From: Thermoanaerobacter ethanolicus JW 200
Lineage (GTDB): Bacteria > Bacillota > Thermoanaerobacteria > Thermoanaerobacterales > Thermoanaerobacteraceae
Length of the DNA stretch: 64,000 nucleotides
Reading direction: 5' to 3'
Assembly (NCBI RefSeq): GCF_003722315.1
Contig: NZ_CP033580.1
Span: forward strand, 495,001 to 559,000
This document shows, in pieces, positions 25,889 through 35,080 of the stretch. A program made the translations under genes and the position numbers. The stretch's first letter is position 1, and each line of letters begins with the position of its first letter. The notes under the pieces were generated by a model. The model ran no database searches. It was not told where the DNA came from and saw only the letters and a program-made list of their open reading frames with translations.

Positions 25889-26722
25889 TTACACCCCCAA
25901 GCCTTTTATAAGCATTTGAATAGAAATATAGGCGAGCACTGGTATAAATATTTTCCTTATAGTAGTATTTTTAAGTTTTTCCATTATTCTTGTTCCCAAC
26001 ATTGCTCCTAATAGAACTCCTAAAGCTACTGGACCGGCTATTTTTGGGTCTATATAACCTCTCATTAAATACACACCTGCACTGGCTGCAGCAGTCACTC
26101 CAATCATGAAATTGCTTGTAGCGGTAGAGACCTTCATAGGCAATTTCATAAATAAATCCATTGCCATAACTTTAAAAATACCACTTCCTATTCCTAGAAG
26201 TCCTGATAAAACGCCAGCTACATACATTGTTCCAAAACCGCTGTAAACTCCCGCTACTTTGTATTTTACTTCTTTATTTAACACTTTGTCAAAATAGGAC
26301 CCTTCTAATTTCAATTTTTTAGCTAAAGGGTGAGATACGACATTTTGAGGCAATTCTTCATGCCTTTTTCTAAGCATAGCCAAAGCCGAATACAAAAGCA
26401 CAATGCCAAAAATTATATAAAGATATTTTGGGCTTATCAATCCTGCAATGTAAGCTCCTGTTATAGCTCCTGTAGTTGTAGCGATTTCCAAAAACATCCC
26501 TATTCTCAAATTTGTAATTTTGTCTCTCACATATGCAACTGCTGCCCCACTGGAAGTTGCGATGACTGAAACTATACTTGCACCTATAGCGTATTTGATA
26601 TCTACACCTAATAACAAAGTAAGAGCTGGAATTACAATTATTCCTCCTCCTAATCCTAAAAGGGCTCCAAAAATTCCTGCTATAAAAGAAAAGGCGAGAA
26701 TTTCTAGAGAGGTTAAAACCAC
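25889..26722 (-). CDS. TauE/SafE-family sulfite/organosulfonate exporter
   Basis: The 277-residue protein has eight predicted membrane segments and two repeats beginning GLGGGIIVIP and GIGSGIFKV, the TauE/SafE signature. The GTG at 26722 follows AAGGAG at 26731-26736; a TTG further upstream would bury that site. The family exports sulfite, sulfoacetate or other anions. It may complement the sulfur island at 2.3-7.9 kb, but they are not linked here. Confidence 0.88.
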   Translation of the reverse strand: MVLTSLEILAFSFIAGIFGALLGLGGGIIVIPALTLLLGVDIKYAIGASIVSVIATSSGAAVAYVRDKITNLRIGMFLEIATTTGAITGAYIAGLISPKYLYIIFGIVLLYSALAMLRKRHEELPQNVVSHPLAKKLKLEGSYFDKVLNKEVKYKVAGVYSGFGTMYVAGVLSGLLGIGSGIFKVMAMDLFMKLPMKVSTATSNFMIGVTAAASAGVYLMRGYIDPKIAGPVALGVLLGAMLGTRIMEKLKNTTIRKIFIPVLAYISIQMLIKGLGV

Positions 26723-26820
26723 ATTATCATCTCCTTGTTTTTGTTGGGTCAATTGCTACAATAACAATTATAACATACCCTTTAAAAGGAGCCAAATATA
26801 AAGGCTACAGTGATTATTTA

Positions 26821-28992
26821 TTATACCTTCCTTTGAAGGAGTAGTAAAATAGGAGGTATTGCGTATATACAGGTAGTGGCTGCTGCTACAATGCCAGCAT
26901 CGTTGAAGGCAAGAGCAAAAAGCATACCTACGATACTGCCAAAAAATCCGTAATACACGTATTTATAATTTTTGAAGATGTTTTTAAGTACTCCCGTTGG
27001 TCTATAAGATAGTATAAATAGTACTAAAATAGATATTATAAGTACCCATGACCATATAGTGTATCTTATAAGGTTAAGCTCCATTTGAAGCTTTCTTGTA
27101 AAAATTTGGAACAAAGAATTTATACCTTCACTTTTTACAATAATAGCTGTTTGGGCCATATGGGTAGTAGTTCCAAAAAACATTGAAGCTATAAACATCA
27201 AAAATAGTAATATTACCATAGAGATAAACATTATTAAAAAGGTCTTTTTATTTATTTTTACTCCAAAGAGCATCAAAATTGTGGAACCAAAAGCCATAAA
27301 ACCAGTTATAAATCCGCCGACTTTTGCTCCAAATTGTGGTAGAACCATTAACCAAAATGCAACAGTAAAAAGGATAAAGCCTAAAATTTTTACGCTCTTG
27401 GTTTTATATTTTTCAGTTAATGCCATAGTTCCCATAATTGAAGAACCTATCAAGACTCCCATGTATTCATTTCCTATTCCATAGAACCTAGCTCCGCTTA
27501 TGACGTCATATCCTAATATAGAGTTTTTCATCAAAGGAGAATTAAGTAACAAATCTATTATTATTGTGATTGTGGTTACCAAACTTATTACCATTAGTCT
27601 ATCTAAATCATTTTTTACAAAATACATGATTAACCCGTCAATTAATCCAGTTAAAACAACAACAGCCACAATGTTTAAGTAAAGAGATAAGGGGCCTAAT
27701 AAAGGCAGAATTAAAAATGTCAGAGGAACAGTCATTACTCCTAAAATTATAGGTGTCAAATACTTTAAATATTCTTTTTTCAAGAACAATAGGCCTATAT
27801 AAAGTATTAGCACAATGACTAAAAACAAAACGTAACTTTTCAATACCAATGGTCTAGCATTGTGGACAGAAACTATCATTTTATCTGCGTTGATAAGATA
27901 ACCAAGGGCGTTTTGGTATTTGATGCTTTCAATTGGATGTCCCAACATTTCTACAGGGGGTTCTATGTTAAAGTATGATAATATTGTTGGTGCTATGTCT
28001 AAATTTGTAATAATTCCTTGGCGCTTTGTAGTATTAGAAGTCGCAAAGCCTTGTGAATAAGAAGGACCTGCTATTATTACAGGGGTAATTAAATTGTTAA
28101 TTTGTATATCTTGATTAGAAGGATAAGGAGTCACGACAATAAATAAATCTTTAGACAAATCCAAATCAGATAATATTTTACCTATAAGTTTATCAGATTC
28201 ATATAATGCCTTTTCTCTGTAACGCTGAGCCAAGGAAGGGGAAGTATATTTAGAAAATACATCTGCCCTTAAAATATCTCCAGGGTCTATAATAATGAGG
28301 CCACCATTTTTACTGTATTCTACAAATTTATTGTAAAGTTTTTCATAATCGGCTTTTACCATGTAAGGACTATTATCATCTTTTACTAATAAATCTTCGC
28401 TAATATCTCCCTCAGATATCCCGTTTTTGTCCATGCCAATTAAAGGGGCATATCTTTTATAGGATATTCCAGAGGGAGTCTTTATGTCAGAGTTCCCTAA
28501 TACGTACACGTTAATTTCATTTCTTTTTAAAAGTTCACCTAACAATCCCGGCGTAACAGTATAATTTAAAGTAGAAGCTTGATTTATTAAATCTTGTATT
28601 CCTAAGTTAACTATATTACCTTCTTGTGGAAGTTTCCCAGTGTAAAGGTGATATAATTTTTCTGCAGAAGTATAGCCATAAACTTCATCATTGTTAAAAC
28701 ATAAGCTACCCATTTCACCAGCCGAAGCTCGGGTACCTGTTCCTATGGTGAGATAAGAAGAAGGTTCTGAATAACTTCCGGCTGCTCTTGTATTCATAAG
28801 TGCTAAGGAACCTATGTCTAATAACTTTTTTATATTTGGAAGATTGTATTTAGCAAGGTCATTAATACTTGTCCTATCTAAAATAAAGAGCACTGCTATT
28901 TTATTCTTTGTTGGAGATGCAAAAGAAATTGAAGGGGAAACTGCAAAGAAAATAAACACAAGACATAAAAAAATTGCAAAAAACTTTTTCAT
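26821..28992 (-). CDS. Membrane protein with an extracytoplasmic alkaline-phosphatase-like domain
   Basis: The 723-residue protein has a signal peptide (KKFFAIFLCLVFIFF to SFAS), an outer domain of about 350 residues with FILDRTSINDL and a later NLDIAPTILSYF motif typical of the alkaline-phosphatase/phosphoglycerate-mutase superfamily, then about ten membrane segments in the C-terminal half. I do not recognise a named family. The usual catalytic Thr or Ser is plausibly in DRTS. Such proteins often act on cell-wall polymers or lipids. It is monocistronic. Confidence 0.7.
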   Translation of the reverse strand: MKKFFAIFLCLVFIFFAVSPSISFASPTKNKIAVLFILDRTSINDLAKYNLPNIKKLLDIGSLALMNTRAAGSYSEPSSYLTIGTGTRASAGEMGSLCFNNDEVYGYTSAEKLYHLYTGKLPQEGNIVNLGIQDLINQASTLNYTVTPGLLGELLKRNEINVYVLGNSDIKTPSGISYKRYAPLIGMDKNGISEGDISEDLLVKDDNSPYMVKADYEKLYNKFVEYSKNGGLIIIDPGDILRADVFSKYTSPSLAQRYREKALYESDKLIGKILSDLDLSKDLFIVVTPYPSNQDIQINNLITPVIIAGPSYSQGFATSNTTKRQGIITNLDIAPTILSYFNIEPPVEMLGHPIESIKYQNALGYLINADKMIVSVHNARPLVLKSYVLFLVIVLILYIGLLFLKKEYLKYLTPIILGVMTVPLTFLILPLLGPLSLYLNIVAVVVLTGLIDGLIMYFVKNDLDRLMVISLVTTITIIIDLLLNSPLMKNSILGYDVISGARFYGIGNEYMGVLIGSSIMGTMALTEKYKTKSVKILGFILFTVAFWLMVLPQFGAKVGGFITGFMAFGSTILMLFGVKINKKTFLIMFISMVILLFLMFIASMFFGTTTHMAQTAIIVKSEGINSLFQIFTRKLQMELNLIRYTIWSWVLIISILVLFILSYRPTGVLKNIFKNYKYVYYGFFGSIVGMLFALAFNDAGIVAAATTCIYAIPPILLLLQRKV

Positions 28993-29121
28993 AGATTATC
29001 CTTCCTTTTCAATTAGTAAATTGACACCCAAACATTATACCATTAAATTATTAAAAATTTATTAACAACAGAAAGGTTAAATCTGTTAATTTGTTAATAA
29101 CTTTTCAATGCAAATTAAAAA

Positions 29122-29162
29122 ATCCCCTTTTTTATGCTTTAAATTTGTGCATAAAAAGGGGA
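29122..29162 (-). terminator. Terminator of arginine deiminase
   Basis: Read on the minus strand, CCCCTTTTTTATGC pairs with GCATAAAAAAGGGG and is followed by ATTTTTTAA. Confidence 0.85.
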
Positions 29163-29174
29163 CTGTGATTTAAT

Positions 29175-30398
29175 TTATTCTCTTAAAAGGGGCATAGTCA
29201 TACAACGAGGGCCGCCTCTTCCTCTTGAAAGTTCCGACCCTTCAATAGGGATTACCTTTATTCCTTCTTTTTCCATTATTTTATTAGATATTTCATTTCT
29301 AGAATAGGTTACAATAACTCCCGGAGCGATAGCTAAAGTGTTTGTACTGTCATTCCATTGTTCTCTTGCAGAAGTTATTGCATTTAACCCGCCAGTTGGT
29401 ATTATATCTATTGTGTAGAGATTTAGCGCATTTTTTAATGCTGTTTGCAAATCTTTTTCCTGATGTATAGAGAAACCTTTTTCCTCTTTTATGATGCTAA
29501 ATACTCTCAACTCGTTTTTTATTCCTGGATAAAAAACAAATCTGTTTGTGTCAACCATGGTGAAAACTGTATCTAAATGCATATAAGAACGGTTTATAGG
29601 GATTTGCACTACCAATATTCTTTCGACAGAGGAACCTTTTTCAAATAAATTATGGGCTAATTGTTCTATTGCCTGAGGAGTTGTTCTTTCACTACATCCT
29701 ACTGCAATTACTTTTTCGCTTAATACCAGCACATCTCCGCCCTCTATGGAATGAGGATAGCTATCATCATACCACCAAGGAATATTATTTTTTCTAAAAA
29801 TTTCATGATATTTATAAATGTATTTTAATATTAGAGTTTCTGGTTTTCGCGCTGCTGTTTTCATAGAACTTATCATTAAGCCGCCATCTATCATTGCTCC
29901 GGGGTCTCTTGTAAAATAAAGGTTTGGTAAGGGCTTTATATAAAAATAATTATCTTGGTATATGTATTCTGCTAAACCCATCATAGATTTTTTTATCTTT
30001 ATTTCATTTAGAGCCAAACCTGCAATTGCTATTTCGGCAACCTCGTTTGAAGATTTTTCTTTAAGGAATTCTTTTAAATAGTTATTGATTTTTGGAGAGG
30101 TAACTCCATTTACTTGAAGTAATTCCTCAATAAATTTTTCTTTTACATCTTCTTCTTTTAATATTTCTTCTAAGAGATTTTGTAAATACAGTACTTGGAC
30201 TTCATTTTGCTGCAATACTTTTGCAAAGTTGTCGTGTTCTTCTTGGATCCTTCTAACCCAAGGGATATCGTCGAAAAGAAGCTCGGATAAATTTTGAGGG
30301 GTCAATCTTTCCAATTCTTTCCCTGGCCTGTGCAAAATCGTTGTTTTTAATTTATTTATTTCTGAATTTACGCGGGGAGCAGTAACTACTTTTGTCAA
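29175..30398 (-). CDS. arcA: Arginine deiminase
   Basis: The 407-residue enzyme has LHRPGKELERLTP near residue 25, FTRDPG near 165, the EGGDVL motif and the C-terminal GGPRCMTMPL with the nucleophilic cysteine. It hydrolyses arginine to citrulline and ammonia. The TTG at 30398 follows AGGAGG. No ornithine carbamoyltransferase or carbamate kinase lies beside it, so the usual ATP-forming operon is split or absent. Confidence 0.95.
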   Translation of the reverse strand: MTKVVTAPRVNSEINKLKTTILHRPGKELERLTPQNLSELLFDDIPWVRRIQEEHDNFAKVLQQNEVQVLYLQNLLEEILKEEDVKEKFIEELLQVNGVTSPKINNYLKEFLKEKSSNEVAEIAIAGLALNEIKIKKSMMGLAEYIYQDNYFYIKPLPNLYFTRDPGAMIDGGLMISSMKTAARKPETLILKYIYKYHEIFRKNNIPWWYDDSYPHSIEGGDVLVLSEKVIAVGCSERTTPQAIEQLAHNLFEKGSSVERILVVQIPINRSYMHLDTVFTMVDTNRFVFYPGIKNELRVFSIIKEEKGFSIHQEKDLQTALKNALNLYTIDIIPTGGLNAITSAREQWNDSTNTLAIAPGVIVTYSRNEISNKIMEKEGIKVIPIEGSELSRGRGGPRCMTMPLLRE

Positions 30399-30432
30399 CT
30401 TTTCATCCTCCTAATGTTTAAATTCTTTATAT

Positions 30433-30461
30433 AGTATACTGTGCACTACTTCAATTTTCAA
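30433..30461 (-). promoter_or_regulatory. Promoter of arcA
   Basis: On the minus strand, TTGAAA (30456-30461) and TATACT (30433-30438) are 17 bp apart, a good sigma-A promoter. Confidence 0.7.
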
Positions 30462-30722
30462 TACGTATTTAAAAAGTTAATAAAAACTTTTGGCAATTGT
30501 GATAAAATAAATCAAGAATAGGGATGTGCAAAATTAATAAAAATAATCACGATCAAAAACCAGAATATGTATGATATACAATATATAGTAATCAAAACTG
30601 ACAATCAAACATAAAGGAAGTGGTAAGGGAAAAGAAAAGACAAAAAGAGGAGCTAAAAAAGGGCATAAATATCCTGTAGAAGTCAAATGTTAAAAAATGG
30701 CATGAACTAAATTCAGTAAAAG

Positions 30723-32000
30723 TTAAGCCGATTGCATCAGACCAATAAGGGACTTAAACTCATCAAATTTACCCAGTTTAATAGCTACAATAGCGACAGT
30801 AAGCAAAGTAATATGGCCAAAAGTATTAAGGTTGCTGACAGAATTAATATTTCTAACATAAGCTTTTTCAAAATCTAGAGCTTTAAAGCGGGAATTATAT
30901 CTTTCTGATTCAATCCTCAATTTATAGACAGCCTTAAAATATAGGGAGTCTCTATTAATAGAGGACCTATAATCAGAAGATATAATAGCATACTTAGTAC
31001 AGCCTCTATGCTTTTTGCCATTAAAATATTTAGGATGCTGAATAGGGCAGGCAGAGTCATCTTTAGAATTACAGAACTTGCAAACAAATTTTTGCTTAAT
31101 AAAACCATCAAAATATTGCTTGCCGTCTTTGAGCATTTTAATACCTGCTTCACAAACCATATAACCATCATCAGTCAGTGGGGGATTTTTAGAATTACGC
31201 TTGTTAAGAGGAATAAAACAATGACCATGGAGAGTATCTCTAACAAAATTATAAACTCTCTTAACATCATACCCCTTATCGGCAATAAAATTAACATACT
31301 TAAGGTTAAACCACTTATTAGTCTTCTCAAGCAAAGATAAAGCGACTTCAAAATCAGGGGCATCAGCGGGGGTAGTAGTTTCAGCGATGGGTAAACCAGA
31401 GATAGCATCAACAATAATGTGATTTTTATAGCCCCAATAAAACTTATAGCGTTTATTAGAAGAATCATTAGAAGCAGAATAAACGCCTAATTTACAATCC
31501 TTATCAGACTTAGGCTGATTATCTTTAGAGAATTTATTTTTAGAAAAAGACTTAGGGTTATTTAACTTAGTGTTAGCTTTAATAGGGGTAGAGTCCATGG
31601 AAATAAACTCACCGGAGATAATACCCATATTTTTGAGGATATTGACCTGATTTTGAAAAATAGAGGTCAAATAATCATGAGAGAAGTCATTAATAAAACG
31701 GCGAAAAGTCCAATAAGAAGGAAGAGGTTTAGAAATGTCGAAGCCACAAAGATGAGCAATGATAAGATTATTGCGGAGATAATCTAAAAGGTCAGAAATT
31801 GTGCCGAATCTTTCAGCTTTCATGACAATAAAAGCTCTAAAAAGTGCATGATGAGAGTAACCCTTACGGCCAGGACTAGAGGAAGGGAATTCAGGTATTG
31901 AAGACAGGTCAAGATTTTCAAACATAGAAGAATAGAAATCAATTTTAGACTGAGAGGTAAAGAGTTCAGGTATATTTAAAAGTAATTGAAGCTGGTACAT
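30723..32000 (-). CDS. DDE transposase (IS1182/IS5-like)
   Basis: The 425-residue protein has an N-terminal DUF772-like domain (GRKGYSHHALFRAFIV), then a catalytic DDE core with ISMDSTPIKAN, FIADKGYD and RIESERYNSRFK. A cysteine cluster (CKFCNSKDDSAC) sits between the second D and the E. The ATG at 32000 follows GGAGG and is inside a leader hairpin. The gene is complete. Confidence 0.9.
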   Translation of the reverse strand: MYQLQLLLNIPELFTSQSKIDFYSSMFENLDLSSIPEFPSSSPGRKGYSHHALFRAFIVMKAERFGTISDLLDYLRNNLIIAHLCGFDISKPLPSYWTFRRFINDFSHDYLTSIFQNQVNILKNMGIISGEFISMDSTPIKANTKLNNPKSFSKNKFSKDNQPKSDKDCKLGVYSASNDSSNKRYKFYWGYKNHIIVDAISGLPIAETTTPADAPDFEVALSLLEKTNKWFNLKYVNFIADKGYDVKRVYNFVRDTLHGHCFIPLNKRNSKNPPLTDDGYMVCEAGIKMLKDGKQYFDGFIKQKFVCKFCNSKDDSACPIQHPKYFNGKKHRGCTKYAIISSDYRSSINRDSLYFKAVYKLRIESERYNSRFKALDFEKAYVRNINSVSNLNTFGHITLLTVAIVAIKLGKFDEFKSLIGLMQSA

Positions 32001-32078
32001 GTAGGATTTCCTCCTTCTTAAAAAATTTTTTATAGTGTATATATAATAATTCGACAAATGGGAGGGGAAATCCTACAT
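31999..32078 (-). promoter_or_regulatory. Transposase leader hairpin masking ribosome site and start codon
   Basis: On the minus strand, 32078-32061 (ATGTAGGATTTCCCCTCC) pairs with 32014-31999 (GGAGGAAATCCTACAT), giving about 16 bp with a two-base bulge. The second arm contains the GGAGG and the ATG, so a full leader RNA would hide both. This form of control limits transposase made from outside transcripts. Confidence 0.75.
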
Positions 32079-32191
32079 AAAAGATAAAAAATTCAAGAGT
32101 GATAGAAAAAAAGCATGTCTGTGGAATGGCTTAAATGAAGGCTTCTGAATTTTGCACAAGTCTAAATCAAGAATATTATAGAGGTGATAAA

Positions 32192-32938
32192 ATGTTAAGA
32201 GATGGGGAAAGATTAGATGAATTAAACTTGAAAGATTTAGTTATAATTCAACACAAGGATAAATTTAAATTCGGAATGGATGCGGTATTGCTTGCTAATT
32301 TTGTTACTGCTAAAAAAGGAGATAAAATTGTAGATTTAGGATGTGGGTCTGGCATAATACCTATTTTAATTGCTGCTAAAACTCAAGATACCTTTATTTA
32401 CGGTGTTGAGATACAAGAAGATATGGCGGATATGGCTACAAGAAGTGTAGTTATTAATAAAATGGAAGAAAGAATAAAAATAATAAAAGGCGATGTAAGA
32501 GGATTAGAAAAGATATTAGGATATGAAAAATTTGATATAGTGACTTCAAATCCTCCCTATATGCCAGTAAAAACGGGATTTGATAAAAAACAAAAGTCAG
32601 AAAATATCGCGAGATACGAAATATATGGAGGACTTGAGGAATTTATAAAGGCTGCTTCGAAACTTTTAAAATTTGGAGGAAAATTTTTTATGATTCATAG
32701 AACAGAAAGATTAGTTGACATTTTGTATTTTTTGAGAAAATACAATTTAGAACCTAAAAAATTGAGATTTGTGCATCCTTATGTAGATAGTAAACCCAAT
32801 CTTTTGCTAATAGAATCAAAAAAAGGTTCTCAGCCAGGTTTAAACATATTGGCTCCCCTTTATGTGTATGAAAAAAGTGGAGAGTATACAAAAGAAATTA
32901 TAGAAATATACTCTAAAACGCAATTAGAGGAGGAATAA
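32192..32938 (+). CDS. trmN6: tRNA1(Val) adenine-N6 methyltransferase family (YabB)
   Basis: The 248-residue SAM methyltransferase has VDLGCGSGIIPI near residue 48 and TSNPPYMP near 122, the NPPY motif of N6-adenine methylation. In E. coli the homologue modifies A37 of tRNA1(Val). The ATG at 32192 follows GAGGTG; the frame continues upstream into the IS. It overlaps no other gene and is 2 bp before rsmI. The IS is 29 bp upstream, so its promoter may have been displaced. Confidence 0.9.
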   Translation: MLRDGERLDELNLKDLVIIQHKDKFKFGMDAVLLANFVTAKKGDKIVDLGCGSGIIPILIAAKTQDTFIYGVEIQEDMADMATRSVVINKMEERIKIIKGDVRGLEKILGYEKFDIVTSNPPYMPVKTGFDKKQKSENIARYEIYGGLEEFIKAASKLLKFGGKFFMIHRTERLVDILYFLRKYNLEPKKLRFVHPYVDSKPNLLLIESKKGSQPGLNILAPLYVYEKSGEYTKEIIEIYSKTQLEEE

Positions 32939-32940
32939 AG

Positions 32941-33762
32941 ATGGAAAATTATGGGGTATTATATTTATGTCCCACTCCTATTGGTAATTTAGAAGATATA
33001 ACTTTAAGAGTTTTAAAAACTTTAAAAGAAGTTGATATTATAGCTGCCGAAGATACGAGGCAAACTCTTAAACTTTTAAATCATTTTGACATAAAAAAAC
33101 CTCTTACCAGTTACCATGAACATAACAAAAGGACAAAAGGGGTAAAACTTATAGAGGAATTAAAAAAAGGGAAGTCAATTGCCTTAGTTACAGATGCAGG
33201 TACACCTGCAATCTCAGACCCTGGGGAAGACCTTGTGAAACTTTGCATAGAAGAAGACATAAAAGTTGTGTCATTGCCTGGTCCAACTGCTGCAATTACC
33301 GCTTTAGTTGCTTCAGGATTAAATACTTCTTCCTTTGTTTTTGAAGGTTTTTTGCCGACAAAAAATAAAGAAAGAGAAGAAAGGCTAAACCGTATTTCAA
33401 AAGAAGAGAGAACTGTCATACTTTATGAGGCACCTCATCGTTTAAAAGAAACTCTCCACGAATTGAAATCTTATGTAGCTGAAAGAAAGATTGTCATAGC
33501 AAGAGAACTTACTAAAATTCATGAAGAATTTATAAGAGGGACAATAGATGAGGTTTTAACGAAACTGGGGGATGAAATAAAAGGTGAAATTGTACTAATT
33601 ATTGAAGGAGCACAAAAACAACAAGTTGAAGAAAAACCAGAAAAATTAATTCAAAAATACCTTGAGGAAGGAATGGATAAAAAAGAGGTTATTAAAAAAG
33701 TTGCTAAGGAATTGGGAATACCCAAAAGTCAAGTGTATAAACTTACTATAGGAAAAAAGTAA
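32941..33762 (+). CDS. rsmI: 16S rRNA C1402 ribose 2'-O-methyltransferase
   Basis: The 273-residue enzyme has the RsmI signature: LCPTPIGNLEDITLR at the start, AAEDTRQTLKLL and VTDAGTPAISDPGE. It methylates the ribose of C1402 in the ribosomal decoding centre. It follows trmN6 as yabC follows yabB in Bacillus. Confidence 0.96.
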   Translation: MENYGVLYLCPTPIGNLEDITLRVLKTLKEVDIIAAEDTRQTLKLLNHFDIKKPLTSYHEHNKRTKGVKLIEELKKGKSIALVTDAGTPAISDPGEDLVKLCIEEDIKVVSLPGPTAAITALVASGLNTSSFVFEGFLPTKNKEREERLNRISKEERTVILYEAPHRLKETLHELKSYVAERKIVIARELTKIHEEFIRGTIDEVLTKLGDEIKGEIVLIIEGAQKQQVEEKPEKLIQKYLEEGMDKKEVIKKVAKELGIPKSQVYKLTIGKK

Positions 33763-33764
33763 AG

Positions 33765-33855
33765 AAGTTGGAAATAATAGTTATTATCAATTGAATTTGA
33801 TTTTCAATATCCCAAATTAAAAATATTTGCATATTTTTCACCAATAAACTATAAT
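33765..33855 (+). promoter_or_regulatory. Promoter and operator-like palindromes before the CDF gene
   Basis: TTGCAT (33827-33832) and TATAAT (33850-33855) are 17 bp apart. Just upstream lie ATAATAGTTATTAT and ATTGAA-N7-TTCAAT. The first resembles AT-rich metal-repressor boxes (Fur/MntR-like), but the match is loose. Confidence 0.45.
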
Positions 33856-33898
33856 ATATATCAACAGTGAAATTTCAATTGAGAATATGGAGGATGTT

Positions 33899-34768
33899 AT
33901 GAATAAACAAAACGCAGCTTTGCTATCTGTGGTTTCTAACAGTGTATTGATAGCTATAAAATTGTTGGCAGGTATACTAATGCATTCAGTAGGGGTAATT
34001 TCTGAAGCCATACATTCTTCAATTGATTTAATTGCTAGTCTAATTGCCTTTTTCTCCATACGAGTAGCAGTAAAACCCGCAGATGAGGACCACCCTTTTG
34101 GACACAGCAAATATGAGAACGTTTCTGGCTTTGTGGAAGCTATTTTAATTTTTTTTGCAGCTATACTTATCATATATGAGGCAGTGCGAAGAATAATTAC
34201 TGGTACTTATGTAGAAAATTTAGGAATGGGCATTATTGTCATGCTTTTTGCATCTTTTGTAAATGGAGTAGTATCATATTTTTTGTTTAAAGTATCTAAA
34301 GAAGAAAATTCTATTGCCTTAAAAGCAGATGCAATGCACCTTTTAACTGATGTATTTACGTCTTTGGGAGTTACACTAGGACTTGTTGCCATAAAAGTCA
34401 CTAAATTGGATATTTTGGATCCAATCATAGCTATTTTTGTTGCATTGCTTATTATAAAAGCATCAATTGAGTTGACAAAGGAAGCTTTAAAAGATTTGAC
34501 AGACACTAGTCTTCCAGAAGAGGAAGTTAAAGAAATAGAGAATATAATAAAATCAAATTCTGAAATTACAAGTTTTCACAAATTGAGAACGAGAAAATCG
34601 GGGCCTCGAAGAGAAATAGACGTTCATTTGAGAGTGGACAGAAATTACAACATAGTAGACGCCCATGAATTGTCCCATAAGGTTTCAAAACAAATAACTG
34701 ATAAATTCCCTGATTCCCATGTGATAATCCATGTAGAACCGGAAAGAAAAAAAGAAGAGGATAAATAA
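33899..34768 (+). CDS. Cation diffusion facilitator (CDF) metal exporter
   Basis: The 289-residue protein has six membrane segments, the metal-site motifs SEAIHSSID near residue 40 and ADAMHLLTD near 147, and a C-terminal cytoplasmic ferredoxin-like domain (HVDR, HVIIHVEP). Family members exchange protons for zinc, iron or manganese. The ATG at 33899 follows GGAGG. It is inserted in the rsmI-abrB interval relative to Bacillus. Confidence 0.92.
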   Translation: MNKQNAALLSVVSNSVLIAIKLLAGILMHSVGVISEAIHSSIDLIASLIAFFSIRVAVKPADEDHPFGHSKYENVSGFVEAILIFFAAILIIYEAVRRIITGTYVENLGMGIIVMLFASFVNGVVSYFLFKVSKEENSIALKADAMHLLTDVFTSLGVTLGLVAIKVTKLDILDPIIAIFVALLIIKASIELTKEALKDLTDTSLPEEEVKEIENIIKSNSEITSFHKLRTRKSGPRREIDVHLRVDRNYNIVDAHELSHKVSKQITDKFPDSHVIIHVEPERKKEEDK

Positions 34769-34798
34769 TAGGAGGACACACCCTCCTATTATTTATCC
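34759..34798. terminator. Bidirectional terminator between CDF gene and abrB
   Basis: A perfect 17-bp stem (34759-34775 with 34782-34798) has a six-base loop. The CDF stop codon lies in the left arm. T-tracts are short, so efficiency is uncertain. Confidence 0.7.
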
Positions 34799-34803
34799 TG
34801 CTA

Positions 34804-35055
34804 TTAGTCTACAGATTTCTTTAACTCTTCAAGGCAATTTTTACATATATTTTTGCCTTTGTAGTTTATTACATTCTCAGCGTTGCCGCAGAAAATGCAA
34901 GCAGGCTCATACTTTTTGAGGACTATTTGTTCCCCATCAACATAGATTTCAAGAGCATCTCTTTCTGCTATGTTAAGTGTCCTCCTGAGCTCGATTGGTA
35001 TTACTACCCTTCCCAATTCGTCTACTTTTCTTACAATACCTGTGGATTTCAACAT
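34804..35055 (-). CDS. abrB: AbrB-family transition-state regulator
   Basis: The 83-residue protein has the swapped-hairpin DNA-binding start MLKSTGIVRKVDELGRVVIP and a C-terminal half with two CxxC-type pairs (CIFCGN and CKNCLE). The ATG at 35055 follows GGAGGGG; upstream codons overlap the Spo0A-box region. AbrB represses stationary-phase genes during growth. Its place between rsmI and metS repeats the Bacillus order. Confidence 0.93.
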   Translation of the reverse strand: MLKSTGIVRKVDELGRVVIPIELRRTLNIAERDALEIYVDGEQIVLKKYEPACIFCGNAENVINYKGKNICKNCLEELKKSVD

Positions 35056-35080
35056 TTTTCTCCCCTCCTGAGTTACAAAA

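Larger units (their letters stand above)
30521..32162 (-). mobile_element. Insertion sequence with IS1182/IS5-like DDE transposase
   Basis: The 1.64-kb element starts GGGATGTGCAAAATT and ends with the complement of GACTTGTGCAAAATT, sharing TGTGCAAAATT as terminal inverted repeat. It holds one transposase gene. It inserted between arcA and trmN6, just before the trmN6 ribosome site. The region 30521-30722 between the end and the gene shows nothing else. Confidence 0.85.
30508..32175. repeat. 13-bp direct repeats flanking the IS upstream of trmN6
   Basis: TAAATCAAGAATA occurs at 30508-30520 and at 32163-32175, immediately outside the inferred IS ends, and is read as the target duplication. Confidence 0.8.
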
